NCBI GenBank assembly: GCA_016709335.1
Contig: JADJNC010000009.1
Span: 62,001 to 126,000 of the forward strand
DNA: 64,000 nt
From: Candidatus Propionivibrio dominans
GTDB lineage: Bacteria > Pseudomonadota > Gammaproteobacteria > Burkholderiales > Rhodocyclaceae
Direction: 5' to 3'
Numbering within the stretch: the first letter of the stretch is position 1; each line of letters opens with the position of its first letter. Made by a program: the position numbers and the translations under genes. The notes beneath the pieces were generated by a model, which saw only the letters and a list, made by a program, of their open reading frames with translations, was not told where the DNA came from and did not search any database. Shown here piece by piece: positions 55,120 through 64,000 of the stretch.

Positions 55120-55767
55120 TCAACTCTCCCCTCGACGCTGGGCGTCGGTACAACGCAAAACCACCAGATGCCGCTCCCCGTCCAAACCCGGCACCGCCAG
55201 CCGATGTACGGCATCGACCGCTATAGATGCAGGCAATCGCCCGATTTCATCCTCCGGCCAGATACCTTTCATGGCCAGCCAGCGCCCGTCATCAGCAAGA
55301 AGGTGTCGTGAACAAGCAACAAAATCAGCCAGATCCGAAAAGGCACGCGATGTAATCAAAGCAAAGCCGGACGCTGGATGATACTGTTCGACTCGCCCGC
55401 AGTGAACGGAAATATTGGGCAGACCCAACTCGATCGCCGCCTGTTGCAGAAAAGCCGCCTTCTTCGAATTGCTGTCGAGCAAGGTTACACGCAAATCCGG
55501 ACGGGCAATGGCCAGGGGAATCCCGGGCATTCCGCCACCACTACCCACATCGAGCAAACTACCTGCCGCTACAAAAGGCAGAATCGCCAGCGAATCAAGC
55601 ACGTGGTAACTGATCGCCTTCTCCTGCTCGCGCAGCGCGGTCAAGCTGAAGGTTTTGTTCCACTTGTAAAGCAAGGCCACATATTGAAGCAGCTTGTGCT
55701 TCGCGGCAACCGGCAGTTCAATGCCCAGCGCGTCCAGGCCCTGCTCAAGTTGCACCGCCTGACTCAT
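55120..55767 (-). CDS. rsmG: 16S rRNA (guanine-527-N7)-methyltransferase
   Basis: 215 residues from the ATG at 55767 ([19 protein letters not shown]); the frame extends 12 codons further up into the mnmG end. Motifs: [22 protein letters not shown]-binding [17 protein letters not shown], and [18 protein letters not shown], then [13 protein letters not shown]. It methylates G527 of 16S rRNA; loss gives low-level streptomycin resistance. The position between mnmG and parA is the common arrangement near the replication origin. Confidence 0.95.
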   Translation of the reverse strand: MSQAVQLEQGLDALGIELPVAAKHKLLQYVALLYKWNKTFSLTALREQEKAISYHVLDSLAILPFVAAGSLLDVGSGGGMPGIPLAIARPDLRVTLLDSNSKKAAFLQQAAIELGLPNISVHCGRVEQYHPASGFALITSRAFSDLADFVACSRHLLADDGRWLAMKGIWPEDEIGRLPASIAVDAVHRLAVPGLDGERHLVVLRCTDAQRRGES

Positions 55768-55780
55768 GGACTCGACTTCT

Positions 55781-57700
55781 TCAGGCCAGCTTGCGTGCCG
55801 CATCCTGAGTGCCGCGCCTGAGATGGACCAGCAATATCGAAATAGCCGCCGGCGTCATCCCCTGAATACGCGAAGCCTGGCCGATGGTCTCCGGCCTGTG
55901 CCGGATCAGCTTTTGCTGAATCTCGTTCGACAAGCCGCCAATTCGTGTGTAATCCATCTCATCCGGCAAACACGTTTCTTCATTGGACAGGTTCCTGGCC
56001 ACCTCATCGACCTGACGGTCAATGTAACCCTGGTATTTGGCCTGAATCTCGACCTGCTCGACGACCAAAGCGTCGGTAACGCCGCCATCGACGCTCGTTT
56101 CTCCCGCCGGGTCGCTCACTCGCAAGGTCATCAAGGACGAATAACTCACGTCCGGTCGCCGCAACAGATCGTGCAGCGAATATTCGCGCTCAATCGGTTG
56201 GCCAAGCACACGCGTCGCCTCGTCCACCGACACTCTGGACGGATGCACCCACGTCGATCTGAGTCTTTCCTGCTCGCGGGCAATCGCTTCGCGTTTTTCG
56301 CAGAAGGCTGCCCAGCGTGCATCACCCACCAGTCCAAGGCGGCGACCGTGCTCGGTAAGGCGGATGTCGGCGTTGTCCTCGCGCAGGGATAGGCGATACT
56401 CGGCACGACTGGTAAACATGCGGTAAGGCTCGGACACGCCGCGCGTAATCAGGTCATCGACCAGAACGCCAAGATAGGCTTCGTCGCGACGCGGCGTCCA
56501 GGCCGCCTTGCCCTGCACTTGCAGCGCCGCGTTGGCACCGGCCAGCAGTCCCTGTGCTGCCGCTTCCTCATAGCCGGTCGTGCCATTGATCTGCCCGGCG
56601 AAAAATAGGCCATGAATGGCTTTGGTTTCAAGCGAGGCGTGCAGGCCGCAGGGATCAAAGTAATCGTATTCGATGGCGTAACCAGGGCGCAGGATGTGGC
56701 AATTCTCGAGGCCGCGCATCGAGCGCACCAGCGCCAGTTGCACGTCGAAGGGCAGACTGGTCGAAATCCCGTTCGGGTAGATTTCATGCGTCGTAAGCCC
56801 TTCCGGCTCAAGGAAGATGTTGTGGCTGTTCTTGCTGGCAAAGCGGTGGATCTTGTCTTCAATTGACGGACAGTAGCGCGGACCAACGCCCTCGATCACG
56901 CCGGTGTACATCGGCGAACGATCAAGATTGGCGCGGATGATGTCATGCGTCCGCTCATTGGTACTGGTAATCCAGCACGGCAACTGCCGCGGATGCTGGC
57001 TGGCGTGGCCGAGGAGGGAAAACACCGGTAGCGGATCGTCCGAGTGCTGCTCCTGCATCACCGAGAAATCGATGGTCTTGCCGTCGAGGCGCGGTGGCGT
57101 TCCCGTTTTCAGACGCCCGGCAGGCAGTTGCAGCTCGCGCAGACGTGCGGCGAGCGAAACCGAGGGCATATCGCCCATGCGTCCACCGGTAGTGTTCGAC
57201 AGCCCGACGTGAATCAGGCCATTGAGAAAGGTTCCGGCGGTCAGTACCACGCAAGGCGCCGCAAAGCGCACCCCGAGTTGCGTTACGGCACCGACCACGC
57301 GATCACCCTCGACCAGGAGATCGTCGCAGGCCTGAGCGAACAGCGTCAGGTTTGGCTGGTTCTCCAGCCGGCTACGTATCGCCTGCCGATAAAGCACGCG
57401 ATCGGCCTGTGCACGCGTCGCGCGGACGGCAGGCCCCTTGCTTGAGTTGAGGATGCGAAACTGGATACCGGCTTCGTCGGTCGCCGCCGCCATGGCCCCA
57501 TCGAGTGCATCGACCTCCTTGACCAGATGCCCCTTGCCGATCCCGCCGATCGAGGGGTTGCAACTCATGGCCCCCAGCGTATCGAGGTTGTGCGTGAGCA
57601 GCAGCGTCCTGGCACCCATGCGCGCGCTGGCCAGCGCGGCCTCGGTGCCGGCGTGGCCACCACCGACCACGATCACGTCAAAACGGTCAGGAAACTGCAT
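55781..57700 (-). CDS. mnmG: tRNA uridine-5-carboxymethylaminomethyl modification enzyme
   Basis: 639 residues. FAD-binding Rossmann motif [40 protein letters not shown]; the second signature TGEINTGYEE-like stretch here reads [21 protein letters not shown]-terminal domain with [20 protein letters not shown] and [17 protein letters not shown]. With MnmE it installs cmnm5 at U34 of certain tRNAs. It is the first gene of the mnmG-rsmG-parA-parB group. Upstream (57701-58109) is non-coding and carries an R4 fragment. Confidence 0.97.
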   Translation of the reverse strand: MQFPDRFDVIVVGGGHAGTEAALASARMGARTLLLTHNLDTLGAMSCNPSIGGIGKGHLVKEVDALDGAMAAATDEAGIQFRILNSSKGPAVRATRAQADRVLYRQAIRSRLENQPNLTLFAQACDDLLVEGDRVVGAVTQLGVRFAAPCVVLTAGTFLNGLIHVGLSNTTGGRMGDMPSVSLAARLRELQLPAGRLKTGTPPRLDGKTIDFSVMQEQHSDDPLPVFSLLGHASQHPRQLPCWITSTNERTHDIIRANLDRSPMYTGVIEGVGPRYCPSIEDKIHRFASKNSHNIFLEPEGLTTHEIYPNGISTSLPFDVQLALVRSMRGLENCHILRPGYAIEYDYFDPCGLHASLETKAIHGLFFAGQINGTTGYEEAAAQGLLAGANAALQVQGKAAWTPRRDEAYLGVLVDDLITRGVSEPYRMFTSRAEYRLSLREDNADIRLTEHGRRLGLVGDARWAAFCEKREAIAREQERLRSTWVHPSRVSVDEATRVLGQPIEREYSLHDLLRRPDVSYSSLMTLRVSDPAGETSVDGGVTDALVVEQVEIQAKYQGYIDRQVDEVARNLSNEETCLPDEMDYTRIGGLSNEIQQKLIRHRPETIGQASRIQGMTPAAISILLVHLRRGTQDAARKLA

Positions 57701-57881
57701 GAGGAGTCGGCCAGGTCCGGGAACGCTGAAGGGATGCGGATTCTACGCCAATTCGCTGAAAAATAACAGGTTTCGACACTTTTCCTGGCCATTCCCCAAC
57801 ACCCGCCGCAAAGTTGCAAGACACGGATAAACATTGAAATCCGGCTGTGCTCGAATTGTCTCCGGGAGTGCGGAGAACGAG

Positions 57882-57937
57882 CAGGTCGGGTTGGCGAAGC
57901 GTCCCCCAGGAGGATTTGCTTCGCAGCATAACCCGAC
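57882..57937 (+). repeat. Repeat R4, partial copy 2
   Basis: 56 bases matching the left half of the R4 element at 32015-32072 almost without change (AGGTCGGGTT, CCCCCAGGAGGATTTGCTTC, GCATAACCCGAC). It lies within the 409-base gap upstream of mnmG, otherwise without recognised features, and can fold by its GTCGGGTT/AACCCGAC ends. Confidence 0.82.
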
Positions 57938-58109
57938 AAGTTATTGACATCATCCGTCTGGCACGGCGAGCAAACGCAACCAGCGGTGCAAGAACCATTT
58001 ATTGTCTTCCTTGCGCGCTTTGCGGAAAACTCGGGCCTGGAAACAGCTTTCATTCTCTTGCCCACCGTCGCGCTTGCTCGCTGACCCGCACTCGCGTAAT
58101 GTTCATTGC

Positions 58110-59740
58110 ATGGCCGCTCCCGATTCCGACCACACCGCCGATCTGATGCATAAGATGGGGAAAGAACTCGCTCGCATGCGGGTACTTCTCGTCGATCAGC
58201 ACGCCAGCGCGCGCAACTCCATGCGCATCATCCTCAACAACCTCGGGATCAGCGGCGTGCATAACGCCGGATCTTCCGCCGAGGTTCTGCGGCAGGTCAA
58301 GGCTTATTCGTTCGACATCATTTTTCTGACTATCAGCTTGAGGACGGGCGTGATGGTCAGCAACTGCTTGAAGAACTGCGACAGAAGCATTTGATTTCGC
58401 TGTCAACGGTATTCATGGTGATCACCGCCGAACGCGCCTATCACAACGTGGTGTCGCTAGCCGAGCTGGCACCGGACGATTACCTGATCAAGCCGTTCAC
58501 GGCCGATCAACTGCATGCCCGTCTGGTCAGGGCAATCTACAAGAAGCAGTTCTTTGCAAAGGTATTCGGGCATCTGGATAACGGGGCATTTGCCGATGCG
58601 CTGGTGGCCTGTGAGCTGCTGATTGGCAGGACGCGGCCTTTCTTTACGACACGCTACGCTTCAAGGGCGAAATTCTGAACACACTTGGCCGTTTCCAGGA
58701 GGCGCAGACGGTCTATCAACAGGTCCTCGACAACGCCATGGTTCCCTGGGCGCGCATGGGTCTGGCCAGCGCACTGCGTGGAATGGATGAACTGGCTGCG
58801 GCCGAAAGCATGGGGGCCTCGGTTATCGACGACTTTCCCGAGTATCTTGCCGCATATGACTCCGTTGCCAGCGTGCGCGAAGAAATGGGGAAACTTGCTG
58901 AAGCGCAGGAAGTTCTGGCAGAAGGCCAGCGAAAAATCGCCGAATAATTCGCTGCGACACGCATGGTCGGCGATGTCGCCGTACGCAATGATGATCTTGA
59001 TGCCGCTGAACGCGCCCTGCGGCAAAGGCTCGAACGTCATCGCGGATCGTCGCTAAGAATCATCGATGACCTTACACCAACCTGACACGCGTCATGCTCG
59101 ACAAGGGGGGCCATACGGATGGCGCCAAAAAGATTACCCGGGAACTCCGTCGGGACTGGCGCGGCAACAAGCAGGGCGAGCTTGCTGCGCTGATCATGGA
59201 CAGCCTCTGCGCCGAGCAGGAAGGCGAGCCGGCCAAAGCAAAACAGGCACTGGAGAAGGCACTCGAGATGCACAACAGCCTGCAAAGTGATGCCGGCAAA
59301 AGGATTTTCCGCAAAAAATTGCCGTCGATCTGGCTCGGCGCCTGCCTGGCAGCGGGCAATGAAACCATGGCGCAGGAGATTCTGGGCAAAGTCGCTGCCG
59401 AAAACCACGAAGACCGCAGCATGATCGCCCACATCCAGGGAGTCTTCTCCAGAACAGGCCACGAGGAGGGGGTCAGTCCTTGCTCGCCAGGGTCGGCAAG
59501 GAAATCGTTGAACTCAACAACCGCGGCGTTGCTGCTCGCTCGCAGCGGCGATATCGAGAACTCTCGGTGCAGATGCTGATCGAAGCCGAACGCGTTCCCA
59601 ACCTGCAATCCCGGTCAACGCTGCCAAGGCGATCTTCACCCCGCTTGAGCGCAAAGGCTGAACGAAGAAATGGGGCAACGTGGAGGACGTTACCTGCAGA
59701 TGGCACAAAGCAAGGAAATGCGTAACGCCAAAGTCATTTC
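58110..59740 (+). pseudogene. Response regulator with TPR repeats, multiply frameshifted
   Basis: Pieces of one long protein appear in all three plus frames. From ATG 58110: a receiver domain (MRVLLVDQHASARNSMRIIL) continuing after a shift near 58327 as DYQLEDG, FMVITAERAYHNVVSLAELA and DDYLIKPFTADQLHARL. TPR-like helices follow (GEILNTLGRFQEAQTVYQQV; MGKLAEAQEVLAEG; VGDVAVRNDDLDAAERAL; EPAKAKQALEKALEMHNSL; SLLARVGKEIVELNNRG). Shifts are needed near 58327, 58628, 58940, 58960, 59065, 59472, 59528 and beyond, so it cannot be translated whole. The acidic phospho-site lies at the first shift. Either a decayed gene or very poor sequence. Confidence 0.75.
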
Positions 59741-60093
59741 AGCGCGCGAACCTACCATCAGGTCGCGCGGAAATACGGGATCGAAGTCAAAGTCGATCAG
59801 CGCAGCAGAGCGGAGAGGCGAGAAGAGAGCCAGCCCGGATTTCGAAGGAGCAGAGTTGGCTAACGCGGTTCGGTGCGCAGGCTGGCTCCGCGCACCGGAA
59901 ATGAGTGGGTGCGGTTCTACTTGCGTTAGCTAAAACTGCACCGACACTCCCATATTTCAACCTACATACCGCTACCGTCATATCTCAAGCATTTCTATGC
60001 TGGGGATAGCGACTGCTTGCATTTCTTTTAACCACAAGGCTTACAGCTTACTACCTCTTGTGGGTTAAAAAGCCCTTGACAAGAGGGAATGAC
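59741..60093. other. Intergenic stretch with a hairpin repeat, upstream of the transposase
   Basis: Contains at 59859-59930 an element whose ends are GCTAACGC and GCGTTAGC and whose centre folds as GCGCAGGCTGGCTCCGCGC. The rest is AT-richer and likely includes the left end of the insertion sequence, but no terminal inverted repeat could be matched by eye to the region after 61851. Confidence 0.5.
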
Positions 60094-61851
60094 ATGTGCA
60101 ACTATGTGTATATGGCTATAGGCGCACCTAAAGACATAACGCAATGCCGCAGTTTCTTCGCGGAGCCTTCCCAGCCGCGCCAGCGTATGTACGAGGCCCT
60201 GCGCGCCTACTTCCTCGAAGATCAGCCCTCCCAAACAGTCGCCCGCAACTTCGGCTATAGCCCCGGCGCGTTTCGGGTGCTTTGCCATCAGTTCCGCCGG
60301 GATCCGGATCCGCAGTTCTTCGTTACCCCATCGCACGGTCCCCGCTCCCAACCGAAGAAGTCCTCGGCGCGGGAACTCGCCGTGATGCTGCGCAAACAGA
60401 ACCATTCGGTCTACGAGATCGCCCAAGCGCTGAAGGAAAGGCAGATGGCCTTAAGCCCGACGGCGGTGCGGGAGCTGCTGCGCGCTGAAGGCTTCGCCCC
60501 CTTGCCGCGACGCCTGGACGAGGAACGGCCAACGTGCATCGCGCCCACCGTGGAACCGGTGGCCGATGCGCGGGCCTTCTCACTCATTCCCGGCACCCAG
60601 TTCGTGACCCGCTGCGGCGGACTCTTCCTGTTCTTGCCGGAGCTTGTACGCCTTCAGGTGGACACCTTGGCCAACGCGGCTCGCCTGCCGGGCTCGGTCA
60701 TGATTCCGTCGGGACACGCGCTGCGCGCCGCTTTGGCACTGAAGTTGTGGTCTATCGAGCGCAAGAGCCATGTGATGGCACTCGTCGCCGATCCCGGTCT
60801 GGCGCTGTTCTGTGGTCTTAACGCGATCCCGAAGAAGAGCTACCTGTGCGAGTATTCCTCGCGCCTGGATCACGTTCGCACCACCGCCCTGCTGGCGGCC
60901 TGGCATCGCACGGTGGCGCAGGACAATCTCTTCGCCGGTGAATCGTTCAATCTCGATTTCCATTCGGTTCCTTACTACGGCGAGGATCCGCAGCTCGAAC
61001 GTCACTATGTTTCGATGCGCAGCCGTGCCCAGCCCAGCGTCCTGGCCTTCCTCGCCCAGGACGCGGCGGGTCGGGCGTTCTGCTACTCCAACGCCGATCT
61101 GCGTAAGGGGGAAGAAGCGGAGGAAATCTTCCACTTCATCGCTTTCTGGAAGAAGCACCACGGCGAGAATCCCCGGCATCTCGTCTTCGATTCGCGCCTG
61201 ACCACCTACGGGCATTTGGCGCGACTGGAGGCCTTGGATATCACTTTCATCACGCTGCGTCGGCGCTCCGCCAAGCTGCTCGCCGAAATCAAGGGACTAC
61301 CGGCTTCCAGTTGGCGTCGCGTGAAGCTGGATGTGCCAGCGCGCAAGTACAAGACGCCGCAGGTGTTCGAGCAGCCGGTCACCTTGGCCGGAGCCACATT
61401 CCGGCAACTGTTCGTGCTCGATCTGGGTCACGAGGAGCCGACCATCCTGCTCACCAACGATCGCCACAGCACTCCCGCCAAGCTGCTGACCCGCTATGCT
61501 CAGCGGATGCTCATCGAGAACGCCCTGTCGGACGCCGTGCGCTTCTTCCATATGGATGCACTCTCCTCGGCCGTCGGCCTCAAGGTCGATTTTGATATGG
61601 CCCTGCTGGTCATTGCCAGCGGTCTGTACCGGCTGCTCGCTCAGCGCATGCGTGGCTACGCCGACGCCCAGGCACGCCACATCTTCCGCGACCTCATCGA
61701 TACCCCCGCCGATGTCACTGTTACCGAGCGCGAGGTCCATGTGCGCTTCCATCGTCGCGCTCACCTGCCGATTATCATCGCCTCAGGTATACTCGATTCA
61801 CCAGTTCAGGTGCCCTGGTGGCAGGATTACACCCTGAGCATGAGTTCGTAG
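60094..61851 (+). CDS. DDE-type transposase of an insertion sequence, family uncertain
   Basis: 585 residues from the ATG at 60094 (GAGGGAATG just before); a TTG at 60058 is possible. The N-terminal helix-turn-helix reads QTVARNFGYSPGAFRVLCHQ, with a second HTH-like segment (SVYEIAQALKERQMALSPTA). The RNase H-like core shows candidate acidic residues in NLDFHSVPYYGE, HLVFDSRLTTYGHLARLE and the Glu in YAQRMLIENALSDAVRFFHM. The long insertion between the second and third acids and the Y-x-x-R-x-x-x-E-like motif suggest the IS4/IS1634/IS1182 superfamily. The frame appears intact. It separates the decayed TPR gene from the FeeM-PilZ gene. Confidence 0.75.
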   Translation: MCNYVYMAIGAPKDITQCRSFFAEPSQPRQRMYEALRAYFLEDQPSQTVARNFGYSPGAFRVLCHQFRRDPDPQFFVTPSHGPRSQPKKSSARELAVMLRKQNHSVYEIAQALKERQMALSPTAVRELLRAEGFAPLPRRLDEERPTCIAPTVEPVADARAFSLIPGTQFVTRCGGLFLFLPELVRLQVDTLANAARLPGSVMIPSGHALRAALALKLWSIERKSHVMALVADPGLALFCGLNAIPKKSYLCEYSSRLDHVRTTALLAAWHRTVAQDNLFAGESFNLDFHSVPYYGEDPQLERHYVSMRSRAQPSVLAFLAQDAAGRAFCYSNADLRKGEEAEEIFHFIAFWKKHHGENPRHLVFDSRLTTYGHLARLEALDITFITLRRRSAKLLAEIKGLPASSWRRVKLDVPARKYKTPQVFEQPVTLAGATFRQLFVLDLGHEEPTILLTNDRHSTPAKLLTRYAQRMLIENALSDAVRFFHMDALSSAVGLKVDFDMALLVIASGLYRLLAQRMRGYADAQARHIFRDLIDTPADVTVTEREVHVRFHRRAHLPIIIASGILDSPVQVPWWQDYTLSMSS

Positions 61852-62021
61852 CTCCAAGATAAACAGGCCGTCTGTTAGGTCAATTTTGGGGCGTGGAAAT
61901 CCAGGCTAGGCTTAAAACACCCCATGGAATCTTGATGAGACATTAGCTCACTCGTCATAACACTGTTGAAATTCAGACTTGAATCTGCCCCACCTCAAGT
62001 CATTGAAGAAAGCGTGTTGCA

Positions 62022-63303
62022 CTATCCAGATCGCTGCTGAGTCGTGCTCTGATACAGTGCCGAAACGAATTTTTCCCAGACGTTATCAGACTCGCCGAGA
62101 CGAAAGCCGTAATAGCCCGAAGCCATTATTATTCTCGCGTAGCGCCAGGCTCGGAATTGCGAAATATCGGACTTCCCCAGTTGAACGCTCGTTTCGCACC
62201 AGGTATTGAGCGGCAGCGGGTCGTGCGAACGTGCCGAAACCGCGGCGCGATACTTCAACAACTTCGATAGTAATTTCCTGTTTGCCATCGGCATTTAGAA
62301 CTGTAATTTGTGCCGGGCACTTCACTGAGAAACGCTGGTGCCGACGGATCGGAATATCATCCTGATTGTTTGAAAGGGCGGGGAGAACCGACCAATATTC
62401 AGGCAGATCGTAAATCGAATGGAGCAGCACTTTCTGGCGCTCACTCAGATTTTCGAAGGTTTTTGTCCGCACATTGAAAAAGTGATTGATAAGCTCGGGC
62501 GTCAGCACTGGATCGTTGGTCGTGAAAAAACGGCGGTGCGGAAAATGGATGTTGGGTAATTTGACCTGCAGAAAATAGGCGTAGAGATTGCGGTGCGGCG
62601 GCTTGGATGAATATTGCTCCCGGAAAACCTCCGGCGCTTCCTTGAGATCAAGAGTGGCGCCAATCGCCGGTGCGCCATTCACAAAATCGTAACTCTCGAC
62701 CATGGTTGCCGTCAGTCGCTGGAAAAAAAGCAGCGACTCATACATCTCGATATGGCTGGGATTGACGGCAATGACCAGATGCCGGGTATCGAAAAAAGTC
62801 GTGCAGTACTCGTACATGAACTTCATCAATGGAAACAGGATGCTGCCGCCTGTTTTCCTGAATTTTCGATGGATGGCAAGCGCCGACACTTCGGCGACAT
62901 TGCCTTCCTTCACACGCAAGGGGCTTAGATCGAAGATGGTTTGCAGCGGGACACCCAGCGCGCTTTCACGAATCAGCGAGAGGGTTCCAACCACCTGGCC
63001 ATCGTACTTGGCGCACAGCGTGGTCGTGGTCGGCAGGGCGTGATAGATGGTCACACGCATTCCCGACGGATCGGGCTTCATGAAGCCGCTATCGACGTAG
63101 GCATCGTGCAGAACTGCGAAACAGGCTTCGAGCTCCTCTTTCGTTTCGGCAATTTTCAGTTGCAGCCGCTGACTCGGTGCAGGATTGCAATCGGCAAATG
63201 AACGAAAAACCTCAAAGCGTTGCTTGCGCGGCAACCAGGAGATCAGCTTTCTGATGATTTGGTGCACATATTTTCGTGCAAGCGAACGTGCCCTTTTCAG
63301 CAT
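62022..63303 (-). CDS. FeeM-like N-acyltransferase domain fused to a PilZ domain, frameshifted near the end
   Basis: From ATG 63303 (GGGGGTG upstream). An N-terminal basic amphipathic stretch is followed by a GNAT-like FeeM/N-acyl amino acid synthase domain (about 45-250): CFAVLHDAYVDSGFMKPDPS, CAKYDGQVVGTLSLIRES and VSALAIHRKFRKTGGSILFP. A PilZ c-di-GMP domain follows from about 320: IPIRRHQRFSVKCPAQI (R-x-x-x-R) and VEVSRRGFGTFA ((D/N)xSxxG-like). The frame then breaks near 62217-62232; the other frame continues LNTWCETSVQLGKSDISQF to a stop at 62022, completing the PilZ barrel. Proteins of this kind make long-chain N-acyl amino acids; c-di-GMP control is inference. Confidence 0.8.
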
Positions 63304-63636
63304 GCTTCACCCCCTTGGCTCGCTTTGTCATACTACGCTCAAAAAAAAGAGAGGTCAGATTGGCAGTAGATTCTGACAGAGTACCGAGTAGCCCATTCAA
63401 GCTGATAATGGCGAGGAAAGTAGGGTTAAAGAAGATTGACGGACTAATCTATCCCGGGTCGACAGAGTCGATAACCCCATCTGTTGACGAACTACGGCCA
63501 TGCACAAGGAGCGAAAATTTTCGCGGTCTTATGCGGCACATGGAAATCCTCCTGTAGCAAAAGAGTTTCACTGGCTGCGGTTTGGCCCGCAGTAGCCTTT
63601 CGACCAGGTGATAAACCGCAGAGAAACGGCATGCGA
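63304..63636. other. Intergenic or decayed stretch without a supported gene
   Basis: On the minus strand a good ribosome-binding site (AGGAGG) precedes an ATG at about 63544 for a 30-codon frame starting MCRIRPRKFSLLV, ending in SSSTDGVIDSVDPG. It has no recognisable homology and may be a remnant. No repeat or RNA gene was recognised. Confidence 0.35.
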
Positions 63637-64000
63637 TCAGTATGGTTGACGAACGAAAAAGCTGATCGGGCGAGTGCGGTTCCAGGAAGATCGCAACTGG
63701 CATGTACAGGTCTGAGCGCGCTGATAACAATAGTCCATCAAACTCGCAATGACTAAAGGGGGCTTACCAATTTGGGAGGCGCTCACCACGTCCAAAGGAA
63801 TCGGTGTCTCCAGCATCAAGATGGTAAATCTGATTGCATAGTACAAGGGGCGAGTCAGGCCTAATTCAATCGCGCGAGGCACAAGTGCATCCCAGAACTT
63901 GGCATCTACCCCAAAGGCTGCTTCGAAACGAGGCTGTCAAGATCAAAGAGATCACGCAATCCATTTTCAAGCCCGCCTTCGTGAAACAGATGTGTCGCAC
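63637..64000 (-). pseudogene. 3' part of a nucleotidyltransferase-family (NTP_transf_5-like) gene, frameshifted, cut by window edge
   Basis: The edge frame reads THLFHEGGLENGLRDLFDLD, then the frame changes near 63940 to FGVDAKFWDALVPRAIELGL and TRPLYYAIRFTILMLETPIP, stopping at 63637 after CQLRSSWNRTRPISFFVRQP. The HLFHEG..LRDLxDLD and RAxELGLxRPLYYAxR blocks are typical of the C-terminal half of uncharacterised nucleotidyltransferase-family proteins often found in exopolysaccharide or peptide-processing clusters. The catalytic N-terminal half lies outside the window. Either a decayed gene or a sequence error. Confidence 0.65.

Noticed and set aside
53274-58109. oriC or parS sites near parAB/mnmG
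   Set aside because: No parS palindrome (TGTTTCACGTGAAACA-like) and no cluster of DnaA boxes was seen by eye anywhere in the window.

Overview
The window looks like part of a chromosome from a betaproteobacterium, most probably of the Rhodocyclales. This is an inference from gene content and order: an mnmG-rsmG-parA-parB-atpIBEFHAGDC block, ubiE with ubiJ, phoB-phoR, and a DUF3683-type FAD/Fe-S oxidoreductase. No rRNA, tRNA or CRISPR array was recognised.

Layout. 1-2.5 kb: the 3' part of an octaheme cytochrome c of the tetrathionate reductase family, a small membrane protein and a DUF29 protein. 2.9-12 kb: an accessory defence island with an OLD-family ATPase/nuclease, a type I restriction-modification operon (hsdR-hsdM-hsdS) with a broken hsdS and a frameshifted hsdR, and a TacT/TacA-like toxin-antitoxin pair. 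12.4-16.4 kb: cobalamin nucleotide-loop genes (cobU divergent from cobT-cobS-cobC), bracketed by two inverted copies of one short repeat. 16.4-24.3 kb: housekeeping genes (MidA-like methyltransferase, two GSTs, cca, an NDUFA9-like protein, soluble lytic transglycosylase, 5-formyl-THF cyclo-ligase). 24.8-28.8 kb: beta and gamma subunits of a sodium-pumping decarboxylase, divergent from a FixL/FixJ-like two-component pair. 28.8-29.7 kb: a 903-base stretch with a single T, containing G21 and A16 runs, almost certainly not natural sequence. 29.8-39 kb: patB, cysK, a sulfate-binding protein, ilvA and the large oxidoreductase. 39-46.3 kb: HIT protein, a conserved hypothetical, phoR-phoB with a candidate Pho box, DUF971, ubiE, Tim44-like protein, ubiJ. 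46.3-57.7 kb: the complete F-type ATP synthase operon, parB-parA, rsmG and mnmG. 58-64 kb: a heavily frameshifted response-regulator/TPR gene, a transposase, a FeeM-PilZ protein and the 3' end of a nucleotidyltransferase-family gene.

Two patterns cross gene boundaries. First, at least six conserved genes (hsdR, oadG, sbp, the FAD oxidase, the Tim44-like gene, the FeeM-PilZ gene) carry a single frameshift that restores a full-length family member when repaired. Four of these fall in homopolymers, which with the T-free block points to residual sequencing or assembly error. Second, four families of short non-coding repeats with terminal inverted repeats (MITE-like) sit between genes, several directly beside stop codons. 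I found no convincing new multi-gene system. The most interesting biology is the FeeM-like/PilZ fusion, the decayed HsdS with its displaced tail, and the repeat families.
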